64,000 nt of DNA from Prorocentrum cordatum (Eukaryota > Sar > Dinophyceae > Prorocentrales > Prorocentraceae). The notes under the pieces are model-generated. The model worked only from the letters and a program-made list of their open reading frames with translations, searched no databases and had not been told where the DNA came from. The position numbers and the translations under genes are program-made. Below are positions 1 through 10,939 of the stretch, in pieces (positions within the stretch are counted from its first letter, which is position 1; each line of letters starts with the position of its first letter). The stretch lies in assembly GCA_963575745.1 (NCBI GenBank), contig CAUYUJ010003636.1, positions 62,001 through 126,000 on the forward strand, read 5' to 3'.

Positions 1-1317
1 GTCCCAGTGGCGCAGTTTCGCATGCGTCTCCCCCACCCAGCACGACCTTTCGTGGTCCCCAAGGGAGCTCCACCGAAAGTCTCAGTGGCGCAGTTCGCAT
101 GCGTCTCCCCGACCCAGTACAAAGTTTCCTGGCCCCATAAGGAGCTCCACCGAAGGTCCCAGTGGCGCAGTTCGCATGCGTCTCCACCACCCAGTACAGC
201 ACTTCGTGGCCACAGAGGGAGCTCCACCGAAGGTCCCATGGGGGGAATCTCGCATGCGTCTCCCCCAGCCAGTACAGCGCTTCGTGGTTCCGTAGGGAGC
301 TTCACCGAAGGTCCCAGTGGCGCAATGTATGCGTCCCCCCCACCCAGTACAGCGCTTCGTGGCCCCATGGGGAGCTCCACCGAAAGTCCCAGTGGCGCAG
401 TTCGCATGCGCTTCTCCCACCCATTGCAGCGCTTTGTGGCCCCATACGGAGCTCCACCGAAGGTCCCAGTGGCGCAGTTCGCAAGCGTCTCCCCCGCATT
501 ACAACGCTTCGTAGCCCCATAAGGAACTCCACCGAAGGTCCCAGTGGCGCAATTCGCATGCGTCTCCCCCGGCCAGTACAGCGCTTCGTGGCCCCATAGG
601 GAGCTCCACCGAATGTCCCAGTGGCGCAGTTCATGCCTCTCCCACACCCAGTACAACGGCTCGTGGCCACATAGAGAACTCCACCGAAAGTCCCAGTGGC
701 GCAGTTTCGCAGGCGCTTCCCCCGCCCAGTGCAACGCTTCGTGGCCCAATGTGGAGCTCCACCGAAGGTCCCAGGGGCGCAGTTTCGCATGCGTCTCCCC
801 ACCCAGCACGACCTTCGTGGTCCCAGAGGGAGCTCCACCGAAAGTCCCAGTGGCGCAGTTCGCATGCGTCTCCCCGACCCAGTACAATGTTTCCTGGCCC
901 CAGAGGGAGCTCCACCGAAGGTCCCAGTGGCGCAATTCGCATGCGTCTCCCCCGGCCAGTACAGCGCTTCGTGGCCCCATAGGGAGCTCCGCCGAATGTC
1001 CCAGTGGCGCAGTTCGCATGCGTCTCCCACACCCAGTACAACGGCTTCGTGGCCCCATGGGGAGCTCCTCCGGAGGTCCCAGTGGCGCAGTTTCGCATGC
1101 GTCTCCCCACCCAATACAGCGTTTCGTGGCCCCAAGAGGGAGCTCCACCGAAGGCTCCAGTGGCGCAGTTCGCAAGCGTCTCCCCTACCCAATACAGCGC
1201 TTCGCGGCCTCATGGCCCCATGGGGTCTCCACTGAAGGCCCAATGTCAAAGTTCGCGTACGTCTCCCCCGCCCAGTACAGCGTCTCGTGTGCCCCATAAG
1301 GAGCTCAACGGAAGACG
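1..1317 (+). repeat. Tandem array A, ~77 bp units
   Basis: About seventeen degenerate units of roughly 77 bp, each with the core GGTCCCAGTGGCGCAGTT, a GCATGCGTCTCCCCC stretch and TTCGTGGCCCCATAGGGAGC. The array is already in progress at base 1. Unit starts fall near 155, 232, 311, 387, 465, 537, 613, 690, 766, 845, 921, 997, 1076 and 1154. Open frames cross it on both strands because the units rarely contain stops, but they encode only repeated peptides and are not genes. The core and the TTCGTGGCCCC part are shared with the arrays at 4650-9700. Confidence 0.9.
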
Positions 1318-1318
1318 G

Positions 1319-1376
1319 TAATTACCCACAACTGCGGTACTCACAACTGCGTGTGGTTGGGCTCTTCAGGCTAATT
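1319..1376 (-). repeat. Array-boundary module, copy 1
   Basis: Read on the minus strand this begins TTAGCCTGAAGAGCCCAACC and contains a ~15 bp internal duplication (CAGTTGTGAGTACCG then CAGTTGTGGGTAATT). It closes array A. Related copies sit at 4589-4652, 5786-5851 and 8372-8405, each at the edge of an array, so I infer it is the terminal part of the repeat element. Confidence 0.7.
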
Positions 1377-1518
1377 TTTTGATGGTCCCAGGGCGTGGGG
1401 AGGGCCAGGGAAACCCAACCGGCCAAGAAACCTCCAGGACCCGGTCCCCTCACGACGGAACCTCGAGACCCGCTGGCTTCATGGCGAACCTCGACCGCCT
1501 CCCCCCCTCCCTGCCGCG

Positions 1519-1632
1519 GGGCCGGGCGGAGGCCTCGAAGGCCTCGCGTACAAGGCGGAACCGGTCCGCGGCCTCCGGCCTGTCGCACTTGTCCGGGTGC
1601 CAAGCGCGGGCCTGCTCGTGGAAGGCCCGCCT
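1519..1632 (-). CDS. J-domain (DnaJ-like) exon fragment
   Basis: A short minus-strand open stretch reads RAFHEQARAWHPDKCD followed by RFRLVREAFEA. This matches helices II and III of a J domain: an amphipathic helix, the invariant HPD tripeptide (codon for H at 1597-1599), then F..(V/I)..AFE. J domains stimulate the ATPase of Hsp70 chaperones. Only about 38 residues are convincing. Helix I is not visible upstream, so this is one exon of an intron-split gene or a fragment. A minus-strand AG just before RAFHEQ could be a splice acceptor. The downstream frame continues only as low-complexity Arg/Gly. Function beyond a J-domain fragment cannot be stated. Confidence 0.5.
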
Positions 1633-1639
1633 GCTCGGG

Positions 1640-4585
1640 AGGAGAGGCTGGGGGGAGAGGGACGGGGGGGCGCCAAGAGGGCTGGAGGCCATCCTCAAGA
1701 AACTCCCAGCACTGCCTCGAAGGGCTCAGGACAGCCCGATGGGGCTCCAAGACAACCAAACAAAAGCCCAAGACTGTCTAGGACAGCCCCGATAAGGTCC
1801 CAAGAAGGCCCAGAGGTGTGGAGGAGGGAATGGAAGACAGGGAGGAGCAGCAGGGGGACGGAGATGGAGAAGGAAGAGAGGCAGCAGGAGGAGGAGGAGG
1901 AAAATATGCAGCAAAAGGAGGGATGAGCACAAATGGGACGAGGGAGGATGAGGGAGGATGATTAAGAGGATGGGCGCGGGACGATGGAGAGGACGAAGCG
2001 ACGTGGTCGCAAATAGGCTCGGTCCTGGGGTGGGCCCCAACTGCTGCAAGCGGGGCGTGCCCGCCCATGCTTAAGCACGGTGCGGCCTGGCCTGGCGTCT
2101 GGAGGCGAACGCTTGAGCCCCGCCTTCCTTTCTTCCTTCGCCTCCCCCCCTGCCTCCTGGTAGCCGAGGGCGGTCTCCATACCCCCCGCGTCGCCTCCAT
2201 CGGCGGCCACCAGTGCGCAGAGCGCCCTGGTCTGTGAGGCGCTGCGATCGCCCTGGACTGCCCTGGGAGCTTGTTGAGGCCACTCGGACTAAGAGGAGGC
2301 GGAGGAGGCGGGGGAGGAGCGAGAAGCGAGGAGGAGCTGGGTCGAGCGAGGGGATGAAGAGGGATGATGGGTAGGAGTAGCGAGGAGGACACAGGGGAGC
2401 GAGGAGGAGGAGGGCAGGAGAGAGGAACAGGAGGCTCAGAGAGCAGAGGGATGAGGAGACACCGAGAAACGAGAAATGCTCGGGCGAGTGCTTGCTTTTG
2501 TCGGCGCAAGAGTTCGACAAGGCTCCCCACGGCAACTGGCTGGCTGGCCGCGCCTGACTGCGGGCGACCCAAGAAATCCGCACGGACCGCCGAACATTTA
2601 TGCTTATGCAGATTGTGCTTGTTATTGTTGTTGTTCTAGTTGTTGGTGTCAAAATTATTATGTGTATGCTTCTTCTTTTTCTTCTTCGAGAAGAGGACCG
2701 TTCCGCACGCGCGCCCAATCCTGGAGCCCGCCCCGCTCCTCCGCGCCCGCGGCGTGGCCGCGCCCCGGCCACGTGGCTGCCCGCCCCACGCCGCGGCCTC
2801 TGGTGGCACCCGGAGGGGAGGCGGCCGTGGCGGTCGGCGCCACCCCGCGCGGCGCCTGGACGTCGCGCGGCGGCGGCAGCGGCTGTTGGCGCTGCTGCGC
2901 GACCTGCCATTTGGGAAGCAGGTCCCGAGGGAAACGGGTCTTTCGGGCTCTCGGGGCCTTGCACGGGCTCCGGGACTGTCAGAAAAAGACTCAGGATGAA
3001 GATCCCGTGCTGGGGGAAGGCCCCAGGGTCGAGGACCCGTTTCCCTCGGGACTCGTTTTTCCCCCAAGCTGAGGGGAGGAAATGGGAGAGCGGGCTCCCA
3101 CTAGTGCAGCTGCTCCGCGATGTGGGCCAGTCCTCCGAGGGAGCTGGCCCAGGCGGCGGTTGCGGCGGGACCCGAAAACCCCAATGCCAGAGGGATGCCG
3201 GAGGGACTGGAAGGCAGATGCCCGGCAGCATGACCTCGAGAACGACGCCGCTGAGGGCGCCTTGGTAGACGGGACTGAGGTGCTGGAGGGCTGGCGGCAG
3301 GTGTCCCTGCGCGCGGCGGCGTCATTTCTGCATCAAGCACTGCGAGGTCTGGTGCGCAGCCTTCGAGCAGGGGTCCCGAGTGCCGAAGGTCGACATGGCC
3401 TGCCGAGGCTCTGGGGAAAACGCCGGAGCCGAAATGGCTCGAGAGGGAGGGGAGGGGGCATAAGAGGGGGAGGGGGAAATGACTGCGAAGGGGGAGAATT
3501 AAGAAGGGACGCGTGAGGATGAGAGGGGAGAGAACGGGTTTCACTAGCAGGGGAGGAGAGGAGGAGCTAGTGAAGGAAAGGGAGGGGGAAGGAGGAGAGG
3601 CACGAGGAGGAAGAGCAATCTCTCGCACCGTCCGCATCCCTCTTCTTCCTCCTCGTCCGCCTCTTTCTCATCAGTCCACCCTTTCTTCACCAATCAACCA
3701 ACTCCTCACCATTCGACCAATTCCTCATACTCCCCCTGCATTGCAATTCTTTTTCACGAGTCGACCACTCTGAAAGCGAAACGGGCGGCACGATGGGCCC
3801 TCCTCATCCTCCTTCTCCTGCTACCCCTCCTCCGCGCCCTCCTCCTCCTCCGCCAGCCAACCATTCCTCGACAAAAGAGCGGAAGATCAAAAGAGGAGGA
3901 GCAGGAGGAGGAGAGGCATGCCCACGCACCCGAGCCTGACTTCCGCCAGGCTGGCGGTGGGCGGCACGCCGAGGACGGCGTAGCAGTCCTCTGGGGCGGT
4001 TGGGCCGCCGCCGCTGCCGTGGTGGTGGTGGTGGTGGTGGTCGTTGTCGTCGTCGTCGTGGCGGTCCCCTCATGGTCAAGGTGGTCGTTGCCGTCCCCGC
4101 CCCCTCCCACTTCTTCCACTCCGTTGTCCTCGAGCTGTTGTTCCTGTCGGTGTGATTGTTGGTCCACTCACCACCAGGCCCAGCTGATTTTCTCAGCTGA
4201 AAAATGGCCTCCGACTCGCGCGCCGTTTTCCCCTACCAATGCCTACACTCAAATGCTTCTACTTTTGTGAAGTAATCGCACGGGTCGGAAAACAAATGCT
4301 TCACGTTGACGTCCCGTGCCGCCTCGTGGGCTCTCGTGGACGCCTTGTGCGCTGGGTGGTCGACCGAGGTCGCCCCCCGGTGCCTCCTTTGCCGCCTCCC
4401 GTGCGCCGAGTGTGCACAACATATCTTACACCAGATATAGGATACGCGACACAGCTTGCACCACACAGATCACACAGCATACAGCACACCACATAGCTAG
4501 CACCGCATGGCCGCATGGCTTTCGCCTCAAGCTCACACCACATATATTACACATAGTTTGCACCAAACAAATTCCCGCGTCAAGA
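1640..4585. other. Low-complexity intergenic sequence, no gene supported
   Basis: About 2.9 kb of GA/CT-rich sequence (GA-rich 1800-2480 and 3420-3640, CT-rich 3640-3870), a GC-rich patch at 2700-2960, and short CACACCACATAG-like repeats near 4430-4570. Open frames here are Arg/Pro/Ser/Gly-rich on both strands at once. I see no recognisable protein motif. Confidence 0.6.
4016..4062 (+). repeat. (GTG)n/(GTC)n microsatellite
   Basis: A run of about eight GTG triplets followed by GTC/GTT triplets. Confidence 0.9.
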
Positions 4586-4588
4586 AAT

Positions 4589-4652
4589 TAGCCTGGCGAA
4601 TAACCCAATCATATGTAGCTGTGAGTACCGCAGTCGTGAGTATCGTCTTCGG
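4589..4652 (+). repeat. Array-boundary module, copy 2
   Basis: Starts TTAGCCTGGCGAATAACCC and continues with two near-identical 15-mers (CTGTGAGTACCGCAG, TCGTGAGTATCGTC). It directly abuts the first unit of array B. Confidence 0.75.
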
Positions 4653-5405
4653 TGAAGCTCCCTTGGGACGTGTGAGGGGTGTGCCAAGATGGGGCGGCGC
4701 CGCCATGCGAACCCTGCCACTGGGGCCTTCGGCGGAGCTCCTTTGGGACAACGACACGTGTGAGGGGTGTGCCAAAATGGGGCGGCGCCGCCATGCGAAC
4801 CCTGCCGCTGGCGCCTTCGGTGGAGATCCCTATGGGGCCACGGAGCGTGTCAGGAATGTACAGAAATGTATGCGGCGCCGCCATGCGAACCCTGCCGCTG
4901 GGACCGTCGGTGGAGCTCCCTATGACGCCACGGAAGCAGAGGGGCGTGTGTGCCAAAATGGGGCGGCACCGCCATGCGAACCCTGCCATTGGGACCTGCG
5001 GTGGAGCTCCCTATTGGACCACGAAACGTGTGAGGAGTGTGCCGAAACGGGGCGGCGCCGCCATGCGAACCCTGCCACTGTGGCCTTTTGTGGAGCTTCC
5101 TATGAGGCCACGAAATGTGTGAAGAAAATTCAAAAAGGGGGCGGCGCCATCATGCGAACACTGCCTTTGGGGCCTTCGGTGAAACTCCCAATGGGGCCAC
5201 GAAGCGTGTGAGGAGTGTGCCAAAATAAGGCGGCGCCGCCATGCGAACCCTGCCATTGGGGCCTTCGGTGGGGTTCCCTATGGGGCCACGAAGCGTGCGA
5301 GAGGTGCACCAAATTGGGGTGGCGCCGCCTTGCGAACCCTGTCACTGGGACCTTCGGTGGGGCTCCCTGTGCGGCCACGAACCGTGTTAGGGATGTGCCA
5401 AAATG
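4653..5405 (-). repeat. Tandem array B, ~89 bp units
   Basis: About eight units in the opposite orientation to array A. Each carries GTGTGAGGGGTGTGCCAAAA, GGGGCGGCGCCGCCATGCGA and GGAGCTCCCTATGGGGCCAC. The GGAGCTCC and GTGGCC parts are shared with array A, while the GGCGGCGCCGCC palindrome replaces array A's GCATGCGTCTCC part. Confidence 0.9.
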
Positions 5406-5460
5406 GAGAAGGAGACAGGGATGGGAGGAGGGAGTACAGGGGGCGGGAGGAGGATGAAAA

Positions 5461-5512
5461 CGCGGGGCGCTGCGTCATCGAAACGAGGGCCCGACACCAC
5501 AACATGGTTGGG
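5461..5512 (-). repeat. CCCAACCAT stem-loop module, copy 1
   Basis: A divergent minus-strand copy of a ~52 bp module whose core on the sense side is CCCAACCAT...GTGTTGGG, a short stem-loop, followed by GTCCTCGTTTTGAAGAGACG. Better copies lie at 7451-7503, 7566-7622, 8411-8466 and 9999-10050. Confidence 0.6.
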
Positions 5513-5785
5513 AAAGAATGGCGAATCCAGAATTATCGCCCCCCCGAAACAACGCAAATTTCGTATGATGTTGCCTCGTCTTTCATGGTCCATATGAATT
5601 CATACCATCCCACCTGGACACCGGGACCACCCCCCGTCATCCGTCAAACGAAATAATGCGCGCGCACTCACCTGTCTCAGAAGATTCTGTTTCAACAATC
5701 CCTTGCCGTAGATGGCGCACAATCAGCACCCGCGCACACATCTCGACATCAATCAAACACATTGGTGTTGCAAACTGTCCAACGT

Positions 5786-5851
5786 TAGCCTGGCGAAGGA
5801 CCCAACCATATGCAGTTGTGAATACCGCAATTGTGAATACCATCTTCGCCC
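5786..5851 (+). repeat. Array-boundary module, copy 3
   Basis: Starts GTTAGCCTGGCGAAGGACCC and carries the tandem 15-mers GCAGTTGTGAATACC and GCAATTGTGAATACC. It directly precedes a coding-like stretch and then array B2. Confidence 0.75.
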
Positions 5852-5852
5852 G

Positions 5853-6065
5853 CGCTCCCTATGTGGCCACGGCTTCCCGCCGGAGCCCGACATGTTCAGG
5901 AACACGTTCGTGGCCGTCTTCGCGAGCGCCGACGACGACAAGGACGGCGTCCCTCTGACCGAGGATCAGAAGCAGGAAAGGGCTTTGAGAGCAATGAGGG
6001 AGAAAGTGTCGGTGCACGTCGAGACGGCGGAGTACGACGCCCAGGCGCGGTTGTTGAAGCAGCAC
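5853..6065 (+). CDS. Exon-like stretch of unknown function
   Basis: A plus-strand frame reads PPEPDMFRNTFVAVFASADD, then DDKDGVPLTEDQKQERALRA, then EKVSVHVETAEYDAQARLLK. It has balanced composition, acidic and amphipathic segments, and no resemblance to the flanking satellites, which suggests a true exon caught between a boundary module and array B2. The DDDKDG run faintly recalls an EF-hand loop, but the rest of the hand is missing. No family is recognised, and exon limits and splice sites are not determined. Confidence 0.35.
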
Positions 6066-7258
6066 AACTATGGGGCCACGATCCTCGTGATGGGTGTGCC
6101 GAGATGGCCCGGGGCCGCCATGGGAACCCTGCCACTGGGGGCCTTCGGTGGAGTTACCTATGGGGCCACGAAGCGTGTGAGGGGTGTGCCGAAATGGCCC
6201 GCGGCCGCCGTGCGAATCCTGCCACCGGGGGTCCTTCGGTGGAGCTACCTATGGGGCCACGATCCTCGTGAGGGGTGTGCCGAAATGGCCCGAGGCCGCC
6301 ATGCGAACCCTGCAACTGGCGCCTTCGGTGAAGCTCCCTAATTATGTGGCCACGATCCTCGCGAGGGGTGTGCCGAACTGGCTCGAGGCCGCCATGCGAA
6401 CACTGCCGCTGGCGCCTTCGGTGGAGGCCACGATCCTCGTGAGGGGCGTGCCGAAATGGGGCGGCGCCGCCATGCGAGCCCTGCCACTGGGACATTCGGT
6501 GGAGCTCCCTATGGGGCCACGATCCTCGTGAGGGGTGTGCCGAAATGGGGGGCGGAACAGCATGCGAACGCAGCCGCTGGCGCCTTCGGTGGAGATCCCT
6601 ATGGGGCCACGAAGCGTGTGAGGGGTGCGCCAAAATGAAGCGGCGCCGCCACGCGAACTGCACCGCTGGGGCCTTAGGTGGAGCTCCCTGTGGGGCCACG
6701 AAACGTGTGAGGCGCGTGCCAAAGTGGGGCGGCGCCGCCATGCGAATTGCGCTACTGAGACCTTAGATGGAGCTCCCTATGGGGCCACAAAACGTGTGAA
6801 TGGTGTGCCGAAATGGGGCGGCGGCGCCATGCGAGCTGCGCCAATGGGACCTTAGATGGAGCTCCCTATGGGGCCACGAAACCTGTGAGGGGTGTGCCAA
6901 AATGAAGCGGCGGCGCAATGCGAAATGCACCGATGGGACCGTTGGTGCAGCTCCCTGAGGAGCCACGAAACGTGTGAGGGGCGTGCCAAAGTGGGGCGGC
7001 GCCGCCATGCGAACTGCGCCACTGTGGCCTTATATAGAGCTCCTTGTGGGGCCACGAAACAAACGTGTGAGGTGCGTTCCAAAATGAGGCGGCGCCGGCA
7101 TGCGAACTGCGCCACTGGGACCTTAGGTGGAGCTCCCCGTGGGGCCACGAAACATGAAAGGGGCGTGCCAAAAAGGGGCGGCGCCGCCATGCGAACTGCG
7201 CCACTAGGACCTCAGATGGAGCTCCCTATGGGGCCACGAAACTTGCGAGAGGTGTGCC
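6066..7258 (-). repeat. Tandem array B2, ~89 bp units
   Basis: About thirteen diverged units in the same orientation as array B. The first units read GTGCCGAAATGGCCCG..GCC and later ones carry the GGCGGCGCCGCC palindrome. One unit near 6424 is truncated. Confidence 0.9.
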
Positions 7259-7259
7259 G

Positions 7260-7430
7260 AAGCTGATGCCGAAGCTGGTGGCGATGATGGTGGCGATGAT
7301 GAGGGCGATGATGACGACGACGATCACGATCACGATCACGATCGAAGATGACGATGCCGATGCCGACGACGACGACGACGACGACGGAAGTGATGATGAT
7401 GATGAGGATGGGAAGAGGGAGGAGGGGGTG
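7260..7430 (+). repeat. GAT/GAC triplet-rich tract
   Basis: Short GATGATG, GATCAC and GACGACGAC runs joining array B2 to the stem-loop module at 7451. Confidence 0.8.
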
Positions 7431-7450
7431 AGGAGAGGAGGAGGAGTGGT

Positions 7451-7622
7451 ACGCGGGGCGCTGTCTCTTCAAAACGGAGACCCAACACCACATGATGGTT
7501 GGGAATAAAAACGCAACCACAATGGGCGCGCCATGACGATGATGTTTTTTTTGTTTTGTTTTTTTCCCAACCATCCTGTGGTGTTGGGTCCTCGTTTTGA
7601 AGAGACGGTGGCCCGCGTCCCT
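7451..7622. repeat. Inverted pair of stem-loop modules
   Basis: Two copies of the CCCAACCAT module face each other: 7451-7503 (minus) and 7566-7622 (plus), separated by about 60 bp with a T-rich run. Their ends are the CCCAAC...GTTGGG stem-loops, so the pair is a cruciform-capable palindrome. Repeat orientation switches here, from B2 (minus) on the left to C (plus) on the right. Confidence 0.8.
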
Positions 7623-7676
7623 CCGCTCCTCCTCCTCCCCCTCCTTCCTCCCCCCTCCCATCGTCATCATCATGAC

Positions 7677-8335
7677 ACACCCCTCACACGTTTCGTGGCC
7701 CCATAGGGAGCTCCACCTAAGGCCCCAGTGGGGCAGTTCGCATGGCGGCGCCGCCCCACTTTGGCACACCCCTCACACGTTTCGTGGCCCCACAGGGAGC
7801 TCAACCTACGGTCCCAGTGGCGCAGTTCGCATGGCGGCGCCGCCCCACTTTGGCACACCCCTCACACGTTTCGTGGCCCCACAGGGAGCTCAACCTACGG
7901 TCCCAGTGGCGCAGTTCGCATGGCGGCGCCGCCCCACTTTGGCACACCCCTCACACGTTTCGTGGCCCCACAGGGAGCTCAACCTACGGTCCCAGTGGCG
8001 CAGTTCGCATGGCGGCGCCGCCCCACTTTGGCACACCCCTCACACGTTTCGTGGCCCCACAGGGAGCTCAACCTACGGTCCCAGTGGCGCAGTTCGCATG
8101 GCGGCGCCGCCCGACTTTGGCACACCCCTCACACGTTTCGTGGCCCCACAGGGAGCTCAACCTACGGTCCCAGTGGCGCAGTTCGCATGGTGGCGCCGCC
8201 CCACTTTGGCACACCCCTCACACGTTTCGTGGCCCCACAGGGAGCTCAACCTACGGTCCCAGTGGCGCAGTTCGCATGGCGGCGCCGCCCCACTTTGGCA
8301 CACCCCTCACACGTTTCGTGGCCCCATCGGGAATT
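7677..8335 (+). repeat. Homogenised tandem array C, exact 89 bp period
   Basis: Seven to eight nearly identical 89 bp units (CACAGGGAGCTCAACCTACG starts at 7791, 7880, 7969, 8058, 8147 and 8236) that differ by single bases. This is far more uniform than arrays A, B or D and implies recent amplification or gene conversion. Confidence 0.95.
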
Positions 8336-8371
8336 TCCCCTGCTGCGTCCCGCCTGCCCGGCGGCACTCGC

Positions 8372-8466
8372 ACTTGCATATGGTTGGGCCCTTCGCTAGG
8401 ATAATGTGTTCCCAACCATCCTGTGGTGTTGGGTCCTCGTTTTGAAGAGACGGTGGCCCGCGTCCC
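8372..8466. repeat. Boundary module copy 4 plus stem-loop module copy
   Basis: 8372-8405 is a truncated minus-strand boundary module (CATATGGTTGGGCCCTTCGC). 8411-8466 is a plus-strand CCCAACCAT module followed by a CT-rich run. Together they separate array C from array D. Confidence 0.7.
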
Positions 8467-8524
8467 TCCTCTCCTCCTCCTCCCCCTCCTTCCTCCTCCT
8501 TCCCCCTCCTCTCTCCTCTCGTCA

Positions 8525-9699
8525 CCCTCAATTTGGCGCACCCCTCACACGGTTCGTGCCCCCATACGAAGCCCCCCCAAGGTCCCAGTGGTGCAGTTCG
8601 CATGGCGGCGCCGCCCCATTCTGGCGCACCCCTCACACGGTTCGTGACCCCGTAGGGAGCTCCATCTAAGGTCCCAGTGGTGCAGTTCGCATGGCGGCGC
8701 CGCACCATTTTTGCGCACCCCTCACACGGTTCGTGGCCCCATAGGGAGCTCCATCTAAGGTCCCAGTGGTGCAGTTCGAATGGCGGCGCCGCTCCATTTT
8801 GGCACACCCCTCACACGGTTCGTGGCCCCATAGGGAGTTCCTTCTGAGGTCCCTGTGGTGCAGTTCGCATGGCGGCGCCGCCCCATTTTGGCGCACCCCT
8901 CACACGGTTCGGGGCCCCATAGGGAGCTCCACCTACGGTCCCAGTGGTGCAGTTCGCATGGGGGCGCCCCCCATTTTGGCGCACCCCTCACACGGTTCGT
9001 GGCCCCATAGGGAGCTCCATCTAAGGTCCCAGTGGTGCAGTTCGCATGGCGGCGCCGCCCCATTTTGGCACACCCCTCACACGTTTCGTGGCCCCATAGG
9101 GAGCTCCATCTAAGGTCCCAGTGGCGCAGTTCGCATGGCGGCGCCGCCCCATTTCGGCACTCCTCTCACACGTTTCGGGGCCCCATAGGGAAGTCCACCT
9201 AAGGGCCCCATGGCGCAGTTCGCATGGCGGCGCCGCCCCGTTTCGTCACACCCCTCCCGCGTTTCGTGGGCACATATAGAGAGCTCCACCTACGGTCCCA
9301 GTGGCAAGCTGTGCATGGCGGCGCCGCCTCAGTTTGGCTCTCCTCTCACACGTTGCGTGGCCCCATACGGAGCTCCACCTAAGGGCCCCATGGCGCAGTT
9401 CGCATGGCGGCGCTGCCCTATTTCGGCACCCCCTCTCACTTGTTCGTGGCCCCATAAGGGGGCTCCACCGAAGGCGCCAGTGCCACCGCCCGCATGCGCC
9501 ACCCACACCCATGTTGTCACACCCCTCCCACGTTTCGTGGTCCCATAAGAAGCTCCAACGAAGGCCCCAGTGCCACCGCCCGCATGCGTCACCCACGCAC
9601 ATTCCGGCACACCCATCACGTGTTCCGTCGCCCCATAGGGAGCTCCACCGGCGGCGCCAGTGGTTGCGTTCACATGCGCCCATCGCACCCATTTCGGCG
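8525..9699 (+). repeat. Tandem array D, ~89 bp units
   Basis: About thirteen diverged plus-oriented units with GTTCGTGGCCCCATAGGGAG, GGTCCCAGTGGTGCAGTTCG and GGCGGCGCCGCCCC. The last three units (from about 9480) are intermediates resembling array A, with GCATGCGCC replacing the GC palindrome. Confidence 0.9.
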
Positions 9700-10050
9700 A
9701 ACTGCGCCACTGGGACCGTAGGTTGAGCTCCCTGTGGGGCCACGAAACGTGTGAGGGCTGTGCCAAAGTGGGGCGGCGCCGCCATGCGAACTGCGCCACT
9801 GGGACCGTAGGTTGAGCTCCCTGTGGGGCCACGAAACGTGTGAGGGGTGTGCCAAAGTGGGGCGGCGCCCCCATGCGAACTGCACCACTGGGACCGTAGG
9901 TGGAGCTCCCTATGGGGCCACGAAACGTGTGAGGGGTGTGTCATGATGATGACGATGGGAGGGGGGAGGAAGGAGGGGGAGGAGGAGGAGAGGAGGGACG
10001 CGGGCCACCGTCTCTTCAAAACGAGGACCCAACACCACAGGATGGTTGGG
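9700..10050 (-). repeat. Right arm of a ~350 bp inverted repeat
   Basis: The reverse complement of this stretch matches 7566-7915 almost base for base: stem-loop module, CT-rich run, CATCGTCATCATCATGACAC, then two to three 89 bp units. The left arm lies about 1.8 kb away. Orientation and near identity point to a recent inverted duplication. Confidence 0.85.
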
Positions 10051-10939
10051 AAAAGAACTATGGCCGCGCGAACTGCAAAACTTATGGAAAGTAACATGGT
10101 GCTTCGAAATCTCGTCAAGAACTCGCTTTCTCATCACATCACCTGTTGCGCGAATCCGCGTCACATCAAATCATGCGAGCCACGCGCGCGCCGCCAAACA
10201 CGCGTGCCAACATCCTGTCAAAGACCATTGGTTCTCGAAGCGTTTCACCATATAGTTCTCCAAGTATGTGAGCACATCTTCGTATGCGAAACACCTGCGA
10301 CTTGTTTTTGAATTGAAATTCCCCGCGCACGCGCCTCTCTACCATCAACCTCACCATCGCCATCGCGTCACCGCCCGCATTGAATCGCCAATCGCCGCCA
10401 CCACCACCATCACCCGAGGAACAATTTCATGACCGACGCGTCAACATCATCACCGACATCGTCGTCAACAGCGTCGGCACCGACATTGGCCTTGATTTCG
10501 TCACTGCTAGCAGCTAGCATCGCCACCACCATCGCTACTCTCATCATCGTTGCCGCCGTTATCGACGCCATGGAATCATGACACCACGCCCGCCCGAGTC
10601 GCCGACGTGCACGCGAATGCCCGCGCGCCAGCGCGGCCTCTGAGACGCGCTGGAAAGTCCCCATCGGCAAGCGCCAAGACGGCCTCCTCAGCTTGGCCAA
10701 ACCAACTGGTCGCCGTGCGCACGAGCGCTGGCGCGCCAACGCGGCCGCAGAGCTGCGCTTGCAACGGGAACAACACTTCCCTTTTTGCAATCCCACCTGG
10801 TAGTCACCCTTGAGAAGATAGGCGGCCTGGCAATTCGGCGCGGTAGCTTAAGCCGCGAAGTTCAACGCGTGAAAGGTCGGAGAACGAGGGGGGGGGCACG
10901 CTCGAGCCTTTTTAGTTCGGAGCGCGCGAGCCCTTCTCT
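10051..10939. other. Intergenic, no gene supported
   Basis: About 0.9 kb of mixed sequence with CACCATCGCC-type low complexity around 10330-10580. No motif or convincing frame is seen. Confidence 0.5.

Noticed and set aside
7677-8445. Overlapping 220-280 codon frames across array C
   Set aside because: All three frames of an 89 bp satellite are open. Identical units explain them without coding selection.
1-9700. CRISPR-like repeat-spacer pattern
   Set aside because: Units are contiguous and diverged with no unique spacers, and the DNA is eukaryotic.
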